Shown piece by piece: positions 9,244-17,596 of a DNA stretch of 64,000 nt. The stretch covers positions 1 through 64,000 of the forward strand of contig CAURVQ010000004.1 of assembly GCA_963528625.1 (NCBI GenBank), written 5' to 3'. This DNA is from CALHVR01 sp963528625. GTDB lineage: Bacteria > Fusobacteriota > Fusobacteriia > Fusobacteriales > Leptotrichiaceae. The notes beneath the pieces were generated by a model. It was not told the DNA's origin, made no database searches, and saw only the letters and a program-made list of their open reading frames with translations. The stretch's first letter is position 1; every line of letters begins with the position of its first letter. The position numbers were made by a program, and so were the translations under genes.

Positions 9244-10608
9244 TTATATTTTTAAAATAACGGTTGCTAACCAAAAATAAACGAATAAACTTACAGCATC
9301 AACTAATGTTGTTATAACAGGTGATGCCATACTTGCCGGATCTATTTTTATTGCTTCCGAAATTAATGGCAATAATCCTCCTACAATATTTGCAAGTGTT
9401 AATGATACAACTATCGCAAGTGACACTACTATTGCCATATGTAAATTCATATCAGCTGGACTAAAAATTAATAATCTAATTATATTTACAATAAAAATTA
9501 TTACTCCACATTGTAAACTTATTAAAAATTCTTTTTTTATTATGTCCCCAAAATTTTTCTTTAATGTTAAATGTTCTACAATTATTGCCCGTATTACTGA
9601 TGAACTAGATTGGCTTCCTGCATTTCCTGAAGTTGACATTATTACTGGAACCGAAGCTGCCAGAACTGCAACTGCACTCAATTTATCTTCAAAGGTTTGT
9701 AAAATATATCCTGTAAATGAACCTGAAATCATAAGAATTAAAAGCCAAGAAATACGAGATTTAACCATTTCAATTATACTCGTATTCATATAAGAACCCT
9801 CTGTTGGACTAACTCCCACCATTTTATGAATATCCTCTGTCGCCTCTTCTACTAATACATCAATAACATCGTCTGCCGTTATTATACCAATCAGTCTATT
9901 TTCATTATTTAAAACAGGAATAGATGTAATATCATATTTTCTAAGTAATTTTGCTACTTCTTCCTGATCTGTATAACTGTAAACAAATATTTCTTTCTCT
10001 TGAACTAAATCTTTTAAAATTGTTTCTTCTTTAGCTACAATTATATCTCTTAAATGTACAACACCTAAATATTTACGATACTTATCTCTTATATAACAAA
10101 CATCTATCGTCTCAACTAAATTTGCTTTACTTTTTATTATTTTAATCGCATTTTCAACAGTAATATTACTATGTAATTCTACAAAATCAGAGGACATCAT
10201 ATATCCTGCTGTAAATTCTTTATAACTTAATAATTTATTAATTTTTTTCCTATCTTTATCTGGTACTGACAATAATATTTTTTTTATAACATTTGCAGGC
10301 ATTTCCTCCATAAATTCGATAATGTCATCACTAAACATGTTATCTATAATGTTAAAAATATCTTGCGAACTCAAAATTTCAACTAATCTTTGTTGTTTTT
10401 CTGAAGATAAATATGAAAATAATCTTGCACTTATATCTTTTGGCAATACTCTAAAACAAAATATTGCTTCGTAAGTGTCAAGTGTCTCAAATATTTCCGA
10501 TAAATCTACAATATTATAATCTATAAAAATGTCACGAATTTCATCTACATTTTTTTCACGAATATACGCAGGTAAAATATCAAATAATTGTTCTTTTGTA
10601 TAAAACAT
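9244..10608 (-). CDS. mgtE: MgtE-type magnesium transporter, second copy
   Basis: MgtE is a homodimeric Mg2+ channel gated by cytosolic Mg2+. This 454-residue copy has the family order: an N-terminal helical domain (about 1-125), two CBS domains (about 130-255), a plug helix, then five membrane segments from about 285 ending in IDPASMASPVITTLVDAVS, where the pore signature lies. Its ATG abuts the stop codon of the first mgtE (TAG then ATG), with a GGAGG about 10 nt upstream inside that gene, so translation is probably coupled. The two copies are clearly paralogous but diverged, which suggests different gating or metal preference rather than a recent duplication. Confidence 0.93.
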   Translation of the reverse strand: MFYTKEQLFDILPAYIREKNVDEIRDIFIDYNIVDLSEIFETLDTYEAIFCFRVLPKDISARLFSYLSSEKQQRLVEILSSQDIFNIIDNMFSDDIIEFMEEMPANVIKKILLSVPDKDRKKINKLLSYKEFTAGYMMSSDFVELHSNITVENAIKIIKSKANLVETIDVCYIRDKYRKYLGVVHLRDIIVAKEETILKDLVQEKEIFVYSYTDQEEVAKLLRKYDITSIPVLNNENRLIGIITADDVIDVLVEEATEDIHKMVGVSPTEGSYMNTSIIEMVKSRISWLLILMISGSFTGYILQTFEDKLSAVAVLAASVPVIMSTSGNAGSQSSSSVIRAIIVEHLTLKKNFGDIIKKEFLISLQCGVIIFIVNIIRLLIFSPADMNLHMAIVVSLAIVVSLTLANIVGGLLPLISEAIKIDPASMASPVITTLVDAVSLFVYFWLATVILKI

Positions 10609-11946
10609 CTATATCAATCCTCCCGCATGAAATAATTTTGCTAAAGTGAAATATGCAGTCAACGAAATTGCATCACATGCCGTTGTAAGTAACGGTCCAC
10701 TCATACTCGCTGGATCTATTTTTAATGCTTCTCCTATCATTGGTAAAATTCCACCAATCATATTCGCTAAAGTTACTATTATTAAAATCGTAATTGATAC
10801 AAGTATTGCCATTTCCCATTTTACATTTGGCATAAATATAATTATTCTCAATGTATTCACAATAAACAAGAATGTCCCTAAAATAATAGAATTTAAAAAT
10901 TCTTTTTTTATAATACTAAATAAATTTGAAAATTTCATTTTATCTACAATAATTCCACGAATAACCATTGCACTTGATTGACAACCAGCATTTCCTGCTG
11001 TATCCATTATCATCGGCATAAATATTAAAATTGATGTAATTGTAGTAATATCTCTATTTGCAGTTACTATACTTCCAGATACTGTCGCTGAAACCATTAA
11101 AATTAAAAGCCAAACTATACGACTTTTACTAATTTCAAATGACGATAACTCTAAATAATTCCCATCAGTTGGACTAATTCCACTCATTTTTTGTATATCT
11201 TCTGTTGTTTCTGATTCAATAATATCTAAAACATCATCTATCGTTATAATTCCTAAAATTCTATGATTATCGTCAACAACCGGTAATGCAATCAAATCAT
11301 ATTTTGACATAATTTGTGCTACTTCTTCTTGGTCATCATCAACATTTACTGTTATTATATCTGTTTCCATTATATCTTTTATAATTGTATCATCTTGTGC
11401 TATTAAAATTTCTTTCATTGAAATTAAACCAATTAAATTTGAACGCTCATTCGTTACATAACAATATGATATTGTTTCTGCTATTCTTTCTTGTGATTTT
11501 ATTTTTTTCATTGCAATTAATGCCGTATCATCTTCTGAAATTTTAACAAAATCCGCTGACATTATTGCCCCTGCTGAATTTTCTTCAAAATTTAATTGTA
11601 CATTTAATTGTAATTTTTTATTATATGAAGCAACTTCAAATATTCTCTGCTTTACTTCTTCATTTTCTTCATCTAAAATCTCTTTTATATCATCAGTATA
11701 TAAATCATCAATTAAATAATATAAAAAATCTGAATTTAATTTTAAAATTAATTCTTCTCTAACTTCCATAAGGAGGTACGGAAATACTTCGGACGACTTT
11801 TCTGTTCCAATTAAGTTAAAAATTTCAATTATTTTTTCTATTTCCAGTTCATCTAATTCTTTTGCCAACTCAACTGGATTCATATCCAACAATTCATCTT
11901 TAAAATTAACTATGTTATTATTTTCTATTTCATATTTTAAATTCAT
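10609..11946 (-). CDS. mgtE: MgtE-type magnesium transporter, first copy
   Basis: This is the first of two tandem MgtE transporters, 445 residues. It has an acidic N-terminal domain, a CBS pair (about 130-255, including LIGLISMKEIL and ILGIITIDDVLDII), and a C-terminal membrane domain with ALKIDPASMSGPLLTTACD. A GGAGG lies 7 nt before the ATG. The clear promoter upstream gives a leader of only about 50 nt, too short for an M-box magnesium riboswitch, so control by Mg2+ is likely at the protein level. It leads a four-gene run: mgtE, mgtE, mscS, hydrolase. Confidence 0.93.
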   Translation of the reverse strand: MNLKYEIENNNIVNFKDELLDMNPVELAKELDELEIEKIIEIFNLIGTEKSSEVFPYLLMEVREELILKLNSDFLYYLIDDLYTDDIKEILDEENEEVKQRIFEVASYNKKLQLNVQLNFEENSAGAIMSADFVKISEDDTALIAMKKIKSQERIAETISYCYVTNERSNLIGLISMKEILIAQDDTIIKDIMETDIITVNVDDDQEEVAQIMSKYDLIALPVVDDNHRILGIITIDDVLDIIESETTEDIQKMSGISPTDGNYLELSSFEISKSRIVWLLILMVSATVSGSIVTANRDITTITSILIFMPMIMDTAGNAGCQSSAMVIRGIIVDKMKFSNLFSIIKKEFLNSIILGTFLFIVNTLRIIIFMPNVKWEMAILVSITILIIVTLANMIGGILPMIGEALKIDPASMSGPLLTTACDAISLTAYFTLAKLFHAGGLI

Positions 11947-12002
11947 AAAATACCTCCTTCTCTTTTTGTATATTTTTTATCTCTTTTATTAATGATAGAA
12001 TA

Positions 12003-12031
12003 ATTATAATATATTTTCACATATATTACAA
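12003..12031 (-). promoter_or_regulatory. Promoter of the mgtE-mgtE-mscS operon
   Basis: TTGTAA (12031-12026) and a perfect TATAAT (12008-12003) are 17 bp apart on the minus strand, about 60 nt before the first mgtE start. Confidence 0.75.
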
Positions 12032-12080
12032 CAATATTAATAATAAAAGTTTTGATTTTTCTACATTTTTCTATAATATA

Positions 12081-12109
12081 AAAAAGGATAAAGATTTTGA
12101 CTTTATCCT
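12081..12109 (-). terminator. Rho-independent terminator after copA
   Basis: On the minus strand AGGATAAAG and CTTTATCCT form a 9-bp stem with a 7-nt loop, followed by a T-run. It lies about 95 nt after the copA stop and ends the copY-copA transcript. Confidence 0.8.
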
Positions 12110-12203
12110 AGTTTAGTTACTATTTTATTTCTATATACATTACTTGAATAAAGAATTGATTAGCTCTCACACCAGACTTTTCTCTTTCATTATTTCATTT
12201 TAC

Positions 12204-14447
12204 TTATTTCACCCCAAATAACTTCAATCTCAACGCATTCAACAATACAGACACTGAACTAAGTGACATTGCAAATGCAGCAATCATTGGATTTAGTTTT
12301 GGTCCATTAAATAACGCATAAAATACTCCTGCTGCTATCGGTATTCCTATTACATTGTAAATAAATGCCCAAAATAAGTTTTCTTTTATATTTCTTATTG
12401 TCGCTCTACTCAATTCCATTGCACTCACAACATCATTCAAATCATTTCGTATCAACACAATATCTGCAGCTTCTATCGCAATATCAGTTCCACTTCCAAT
12501 CGCAATACCAACATTTGCTTGTGCTAAAGCTGGAGAATCATTTATTCCATCTCCAACCATTGCAATAAATTCGCCGTTAGCTTGAAGCTCTTTCACTTTA
12601 TTTGCTTTTTGATCTGGTAAAACTTCTGAAATCACTTCATCTATTCCAACTTGCTTTGCTATAAATTTCGCAGTTTTTTCGTTATCTCCTGTAAGCATAA
12701 TCGTTTTTATTCCCAATTTATGTAATTTTTTTACAGCTTCACGACTTGTATCTTTTACAACATCTGCCACAGCAACAATTCCAGCAAATTTACCATTCAC
12801 AGAAATATACATAGCCGTTTTCCCTTCATTTGATAATCTCTCATATTCTGTATTCCCCTCTTCAAAACCTTCAACTTCACTTATTTTCATCAATCTCTTA
12901 TTTCCAATTTGAATATTTTTATCATTTATTGTAGCTCTAACCCCATATCCCGACATTGCTATAAATCTTGTACTTTCAAGTATTTCTACATTTTTTTCAA
13001 CACCATAATTTACAATAGCTTCAGCAAGTGAATGTTCTGATTTTTTCTCAATACTCACAATATATTGTAAAATTTCATTTTCATTAAATTTATTAAAAAT
13101 GATAAAATCTGTTAAATAAGGCTTACCTTCTGTAATCGTTCCTGTTTTATCAAATATTACTGTTTTTATTTTATGGGTTGTTTCTAATGTTTCTCCGCCT
13201 TTAATTAAAATTCCATTTTCTGCACCTTTCCCAGTTCCAACCATTATTGATGTAGGCGTTGCAAGCCCTAAAGCACACGGACACGCAATTACAAGTACCG
13301 ATACAAAAAATGAAATTGCTGACACAATACCTGCCCCAGTCATATACCAAATAATTCCTGTAATTATAGCAATTACAATTACTATCGGTACAAAATACCC
13401 TGCTACAATGTCTGCCATTTTTGAAATTGGTGCTTTAGAACCTTGAGCTTCTTCCACCAATTTTATAATTTGACTCAATACCGTATTTCCGCCTATTTCA
13501 GTTGCTTTAATTTGTATAGCTCCATTTTTATTTATACTTCCACCAATTACTTTATCTCCCTCTTTTTTAGTAATAGGAATGCTCTCTCCTGTTATCATCG
13601 CTTCATCTACCGAAGTTTCTCCATTTATAACAATTCCATCAACGGGTATTTTTTCTCCGGGTTTTACAACGACAATATCCCCAACAACAACATTTTCAAT
13701 TAATATTTCAATTTCTTTTCCATCAGCTAAAACTTTTGCCTTTTTAGGTTGTAATCCAATAAGTTTTTTTATTGCACTTGATGTTTCTCCTTTTGTCCTA
13801 GCTTCAAGCAATTTCCCCAAAGTTATTAAAGTTATAATTATTCCTGCTGATTCATAATGTAAATTCATTGCGTAATGTTCTGCATTTTCTGGATTTAAAA
13901 TAGCTATTATAGTTGATACAAAGCTATAAATAAATGCAGAACCTGACCCTATCGCAATTAATGAATCCATATTAGGCTCTCGTCTAACAAGTTTTTTCAC
14001 TCCATTTATAAAAAAATCTTTTCCTGAATATATAATTGGTAAAGTTAAAATTAATTGAATTATTGCAAAATTAATTGGATATTTTTTATAATCTAAAATT
14101 TCTGGAAGCCACCATTTTAACATATGATGTCCCATAGAAACATATAATAACGGTATTGAAAATATTACTGCTATCATTAAATTTATTTTAATTTCTTTTA
14201 TCTTTCTTTCATATATCTCCACTTTTTTATCTTCCGAAATATCCTCTATTATATCATATCCAGTTTTTCTTACTATTTCTCTTATTTTTTCAAAATTATA
14301 TTTTTTTTCATCAAATTGTATCGTTGCTTTTTCTGTCGCTATATTGACCTTTGCTTCTATCCCTTCATTTTTATTTAATGATTTCTCCACTGCACTTGCA
14401 CAACTCGCACAATTTAATCCAATAACTGTATAATTTACTTTTTTCAT
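12204..14447 (-). CDS. copA: Copper-exporting P1B-type ATPase
   Basis: CopA pumps Cu+ out of the cytosol using ATP. The 747-residue protein has one N-terminal heavy-metal domain with GLNCASCAS (Cys near residue 14), then eight expected membrane segments. It carries the phosphatase motif ITGES, the transmembrane metal site ACPCALG, the phosphorylation site FDKTGTITEG, the SEHSLAEA (HP-like) motif and the hinge GDGINDSPALA. All catalytic motifs are intact. It lies 72 nt downstream of the copY repressor on the same strand, the classical copper-homeostasis layout. The CPC site fits Cu+ (or Ag+) rather than Zn/Cd. No CopZ chaperone is linked. Confidence 0.96.
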   Translation of the reverse strand: MKKVNYTVIGLNCASCASAVEKSLNKNEGIEAKVNIATEKATIQFDEKKYNFEKIREIVRKTGYDIIEDISEDKKVEIYERKIKEIKINLMIAVIFSIPLLYVSMGHHMLKWWLPEILDYKKYPINFAIIQLILTLPIIYSGKDFFINGVKKLVRREPNMDSLIAIGSGSAFIYSFVSTIIAILNPENAEHYAMNLHYESAGIIITLITLGKLLEARTKGETSSAIKKLIGLQPKKAKVLADGKEIEILIENVVVGDIVVVKPGEKIPVDGIVINGETSVDEAMITGESIPITKKEGDKVIGGSINKNGAIQIKATEIGGNTVLSQIIKLVEEAQGSKAPISKMADIVAGYFVPIVIVIAIITGIIWYMTGAGIVSAISFFVSVLVIACPCALGLATPTSIMVGTGKGAENGILIKGGETLETTHKIKTVIFDKTGTITEGKPYLTDFIIFNKFNENEILQYIVSIEKKSEHSLAEAIVNYGVEKNVEILESTRFIAMSGYGVRATINDKNIQIGNKRLMKISEVEGFEEGNTEYERLSNEGKTAMYISVNGKFAGIVAVADVVKDTSREAVKKLHKLGIKTIMLTGDNEKTAKFIAKQVGIDEVISEVLPDQKANKVKELQANGEFIAMVGDGINDSPALAQANVGIAIGSGTDIAIEAADIVLIRNDLNDVVSAMELSRATIRNIKENLFWAFIYNVIGIPIAAGVFYALFNGPKLNPMIAAFAMSLSSVSVLLNALRLKLFGVK

Positions 14448-14519
14448 CTTATTTCCTCCATTTTCAATTTTTTCTTAAAATCTTTTTATAATTTATAATA
14501 TTTTAATTACTCTAGTTTT

Positions 14520-14948
14520 TTAGCTTCTACCACAACTACATTGCCCTTTCACACAATTACATTTTATTTCCTCTGGTGCATCTTTTTTCTTTTCTTTCAA
14601 TTTTTTCATAATTTTATCAATATCATCTTTACTAATTTCTACCTCATCTATTATATTTTCTAAAACTTCCCCAACTTTTTTACTACAAACTCTTGTTATT
14701 ATTTGGACAGCATTTTTCTCAGTAGTTTTTATTTCGTTTAAATTTGTGTAATAAATATATTTATTCATCACATTTCTTTTTTGCAATATATTTTTTTCAA
14801 GCATTCTGTTTAACAATGTTTTAACTGTAGCTTTTTTCCAATTCATTTTTTCACATAAAATTTCTGATACAAAACTACTTGTAACTTCTTTATTTGCCCA
14901 CACAACCTTCAATATTTCCCACTCTGCATTCGTTATAGTTTCTTCCAT
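14520..14948 (-). CDS. copY: CopY-type copper-responsive repressor
   Basis: CopY binds DNA as a zinc dimer and releases it when Cu+ displaces zinc, so switching on copper export. At 142 residues it has a BlaI/MecI-type winged helix at the N-terminus (VTSSFVSEIL, then KKATVKTLLNRM) and a C-terminal metal hook CNCVKGQCSC, which is exactly the CxCx4CxC pattern of CopY. It is the first gene of copY-copA. Two near-consensus cop boxes lie at its promoter, so it should repress itself and copA. The metal hook makes a beta-lactam-sensor role (BlaI) unlikely. Confidence 0.94.
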   Translation of the reverse strand: MEETITNAEWEILKVVWANKEVTSSFVSEILCEKMNWKKATVKTLLNRMLEKNILQKRNVMNKYIYYTNLNEIKTTEKNAVQIITRVCSKKVGEVLENIIDEVEISKDDIDKIMKKLKEKKKDAPEEIKCNCVKGQCSCGRS

Positions 14949-14972
14949 TTTATATTTTCACTCCTTTTCGTT

Positions 14973-14982
14973 TAAACTTGTA
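14973..14982. promoter_or_regulatory. Cop-box-like operator 1
   Basis: TAAACTTGTA differs at one position from the CopY operator consensus TACANNTGTA. It lies downstream of the copY -10 box, in the untranslated leader. It is part of a repeated unit (AACTTGTAATCGTTTT, 14975-14990) whose second copy starts about 30 bp further upstream. Confidence 0.6.
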
Positions 14983-14998
14983 ATCGTTTTATATAAAT

Positions 14999-15027
14999 AG
15001 TTTACAACTTTAATCGTTTTTTGTCAA
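14999..15027 (-). promoter_or_regulatory. Promoter of copY-copA
   Basis: A perfect TTGACA (15027-15022) and a weak TAAACT (15004-14999) are 17 bp apart on the minus strand. The upstream cop box overlaps the spacer and the edge of the -10 box, so repressor binding would block RNA polymerase. Confidence 0.65.
15003..15012. promoter_or_regulatory. Cop-box-like operator 2
   Basis: TACAACTTTA differs at one position from TACANNTGTA and overlaps the promoter spacer and -10 box. It is 30 bp from operator 1, close to three helical turns, so both boxes face the same side of the DNA. Confidence 0.6.
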
Positions 15028-15061
15028 CTATTTTTTATTATTAATTTCATTAAATTTAAAA

Positions 15062-15097
15062 ATACAAAAAAAATACTCAGTTAAAACTGAGTATTTT
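15062..15097 (-). terminator. Strong terminator after the GNAT-CDF gene
   Basis: AAAATACTCAGT and ACTGAGTATTTT form a perfect 12-bp stem with a 4-nt loop. On the minus strand it is followed by eight T residues. It lies about 120 nt after the gene's stop and insulates copY from upstream transcription. Confidence 0.85.
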
Positions 15098-15215
15098 GTA
15101 AATTACAGATTAAAGTATTTCATTATAATTTTTACATCTAAAATATTTCTTTTAAATTTTTACTATCAAATAATTTTCATCAATATTAATTTATGTATTT
15201 TCTACTCATATAAAT

Positions 15216-16463
15216 TCACTCTTTTAAATACATCGGTTCTACATGAATTATAACTTGTTTTACATGTTGGTATTTATGTTTAATTAATTTAGTTATTTCA
15301 TTTGTTAAATCATGTGCCTCTTCAACCGTTTTATTTTTATCCACTCTTATATCTAATGTTAAAAATATAGATTTTCCTGATGTTGTCATTCTAAAATCAT
15401 GTGCATTTTTTACTTCTTCTATTTCAGAAATATCTATTTTTATATTTTCAAGTAATTTTTCATCTTGTAAGTCCATTAAAATATGAGCATTTTCACTTAT
15501 TAATTCATATCCCGATTTCAATATATTAATCCCAACAAGTGTCCCAATTAAAATGTCAAACATTGGGTTTATTTTAGATAATACTATACCTAATAAGACT
15601 GAAATTGTTATAATTATATCTGATTTATAATCTTTTAATAACGATTTTATTAACGGTCCTTTATATTTTTTCGTTTTATATTTCATATATATAAATTGTA
15701 ATACTTTAATTATTAATGCAATTAATGTTATAACTAAAACAATAGGAGTTACTATTATTTTTTCCCCTTCTAAAAATATATTCGTCAAATTATTTCGCAA
15801 CATATCAATCGCTGTCAACATTATAAAAGTTCCAATAATTACACTAAATATTGACTCAATTTTCCCATGACCATAAGGATGTTCTTTATCTTCAATATTT
15901 CTTCCCATTTTTAAACCTAAAATAACGATAATATTAGTTACTAAATCTGATAAAGAATTTAATCCATCTGCTACTAATGACGAACTATTAAAGAATTTTC
16001 CTGAAATTATTTTTAAAAAAGCTAAAACTACATTAATTACTATTGCAAATTTTGAAACAAATAACAATGTTTTTTCTTCTTTTTTTAATTCTAACAAATT
16101 GTTCAATTCATACCCATTTTCTGTTTTAACAAATTTTTGTTTTTCTAAAAAATTATTCATCTGTTTATGATTTTCAACTATTAAATTATCGTATTCATTA
16201 TTTATTAACCAACTTACAATATTATTTAATAAAATGGTACCATATCCATTATTTCTTAATCTTGGAATTATAAAAATTTTAAATAACACTGCCTTTTCTT
16301 TATCTATTTTAACTATCGAATATCCATACAGTTTACCGCTCTCTGACCGAAGCAAAAAAAGTTCCTCTTCCTCAAAATTATAATTAAAATTCAAATCAAT
16401 ACTCTTTATTTTCAATATATCATCACGATGATTTTTTATATTTTTACAATGTAATATTTTCAT
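15216..16463 (-). CDS. GNAT acetyltransferase domain fused to a cation diffusion facilitator
   Basis: One 415-residue reading frame joins two unrelated domains. Residues 1 to about 120 look like a GNAT N-acetyltransferase, including the acetyl-CoA loop RLRNNGYGT and a typical C-terminal half. From about residue 130 a CDF metal exporter follows, with SSLVADGLNSLSDL, HPYGHGKIES, about six membrane segments and a C-terminal cytosolic metallochaperone-like domain. CDF proteins exchange Zn/Mn/Fe for protons. The domains are in frame with no stop and a good ribosome site (AGAGG, 5 nt) precedes the first ATG. It lies just after the SRP RNA gene and has no clear promoter of its own. Substrate metal and acetyl acceptor are unknown. 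Confidence 0.88.
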   Translation of the reverse strand: MKILHCKNIKNHRDDILKIKSIDLNFNYNFEEEELFLLRSESGKLYGYSIVKIDKEKAVLFKIFIIPRLRNNGYGTILLNNIVSWLINNEYDNLIVENHKQMNNFLEKQKFVKTENGYELNNLLELKKEEKTLLFVSKFAIVINVVLAFLKIISGKFFNSSSLVADGLNSLSDLVTNIIVILGLKMGRNIEDKEHPYGHGKIESIFSVIIGTFIMLTAIDMLRNNLTNIFLEGEKIIVTPIVLVITLIALIIKVLQFIYMKYKTKKYKGPLIKSLLKDYKSDIIITISVLLGIVLSKINPMFDILIGTLVGINILKSGYELISENAHILMDLQDEKLLENIKIDISEIEEVKNAHDFRMTTSGKSIFLTLDIRVDKNKTVEEAHDLTNEITKLIKHKYQHVKQVIIHVEPMYLKE

Positions 16464-16483
16464 TTTTTACCTCTTAATTATTA

Positions 16484-16512
16484 AAAAATAGCAACTGGCA
16501 ATCCCTTTGCTA
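16484..16512 (-). terminator. Terminator of the SRP RNA gene
   Basis: TAGCAA and TTGCTA (16512-16507 and 16494-16489 on the minus strand) close a 12-nt loop and are followed by six T. The T-run ends only about 15 nt before the ribosome-binding site of the CDF fusion gene. Confidence 0.55.
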
Positions 16513-16533
16513 TATCATTTTATATATTCTATT

Positions 16534-16804
16534 TTGTCATACATTAGACTCTCGAAAAAATTTTACCATCGGTTTCAATAAAGATTTACTCAAAAACAGC
16601 TACCTCATAAACCTAGCAAAATCAACTTAGTGCTGCTCCGTTCCCAGCCTGACACGATTCGCTAACCTGCTACAATACAAGACTATTTTCTCAACATAAA
16701 TAATTATTGGCTTTGATACTAAAATATTCCTCAAGTCTAACATCACCTCTACTAAAGCGGATTGTAGATACAAGGCACCGCTAACTCCCCAGCTAGTATG
16801 ACAA
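16534..16804 (-). ncRNA. ffs: Signal recognition particle RNA, large (Alu-containing) form
   Basis: This is the RNA of the signal recognition particle, which with Ffh targets membrane proteins to the translocon. Domain IV is clear at 16653-16632: CAGG and AGCAG internal-loop strands flank a CUG-GGAA-CGG hairpin, the family's UCC-GGAA-GGA with compensatory changes. The 5' part has GGGGAGTTAGCGGTGCC and CAATCCGCT, matching the Alu-domain region of Bacillus-type scRNA as I remember it. The ends TTGTCATAC and GTATGACAA pair over 9 bp, giving about 271 nt. It has its own consensus promoter and a terminator. It fills most of the 449-nt gap between metI and the CDF gene. Confidence 0.93.
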
Positions 16805-16809
16805 GTGAA

Positions 16810-16838
16810 ATTTTATCATTTTTAACTTAAATTGTCAA
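16810..16838 (-). promoter_or_regulatory. Promoter of the SRP RNA gene
   Basis: A perfect TTGACA (16838-16833) and TAAAAT (16815-16810) with a TG before it are 17 bp apart. The -10 box ends 5 nt before the paired 5' end of the RNA, as expected for a stable RNA promoter. Confidence 0.85.
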
Positions 16839-16912
16839 ATAATATTTTTTATCTTTATATATTTTGTAAATCATAATCCAAATAATTATATTAATTTTTT
16901 ATTTTTATATTT

Positions 16913-17596
16913 CTATGTTCTAGTTCTATTTTTTGTTAAACTATATACAATTTTATTTCCTATAAATTGAATTATTTGAACTAAAATAATTATAACAATA
17001 GTCGCTTTCCACATAACTTCAGGATTCGATCTTTGATACCCGTCAATTACAGCTGAATTTCCTAAACCTCCACCACCGATTGCTCCAGCCATTGCAGAAT
17101 AACCGATTAAGCTTATTAAAGTTAATGTTAATCCGTGTACAAGTGCTGGCATTGCTTCTGGAATTAATACTTTGAATATTATTTCAAAATTCGTTGCTCC
17201 CATAGATTTTGATGCTTCAACTAATCCTTCATCTACTTCTTTTAACGCCCCTTCAATAATTCTCGCTACAAATGGTGCTGACCCTAACGATAACGGAATA
17301 ATAAACGCTATACTTCCATAAGATTTTCCAACCAATATTCTTGATAACGGTATTAATAAAACCATTAAAATAACAAATGGAATAGATCTTGTTATATTAA
17401 CAATTATCATATCCAATATTTTATGTAATACTTTATTTGGCTTAACTCCTTTAACATCAGAAGTTACTAAAAGTACACCAATTGGAAGTCCTATTATAAG
17501 CGACACTGCTGTTGCAATTGCTACCATATAAATAGTTTCCCATAAAGGCATTTTCATATCTGCAAACTGCAAAAATTTTATCCAATCAAATTTCAT
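16913..17596 (-). CDS. metI: Methionine ABC transporter permease
   Basis: MetI is the membrane channel of the MetNIQ methionine importer. The 227-residue protein has about five hydrophobic segments and the coupling loop EASKSMGATNFEIIFKVLIP that docks on MetN. GGAGG is 7 nt before the ATG, which overlaps the metN stop codon (TAATG), so translation is coupled. The MetI-specific stretch IGGGGLGNSAV is visible. The cognate binding lipoprotein MetQ is not in the window. It is followed by the SRP RNA promoter. Confidence 0.92.
   Translation of the reverse strand: MKFDWIKFLQFADMKMPLWETIYMVAIATAVSLIIGLPIGVLLVTSDVKGVKPNKVLHKILDMIIVNITRSIPFVILMVLLIPLSRILVGKSYGSIAFIIPLSLGSAPFVARIIEGALKEVDEGLVEASKSMGATNFEIIFKVLIPEAMPALVHGLTLTLISLIGYSAMAGAIGGGGLGNSAVIDGYQRSNPEVMWKATIVIIILVQIIQFIGNKIVYSLTKNRTRT

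Noticed and set aside
11947..12050. M-box magnesium riboswitch before mgtE
   Set aside because: The promoter places the transcript start only about 50 nt before the ATG, leaving no room for the roughly 160-nt aptamer.
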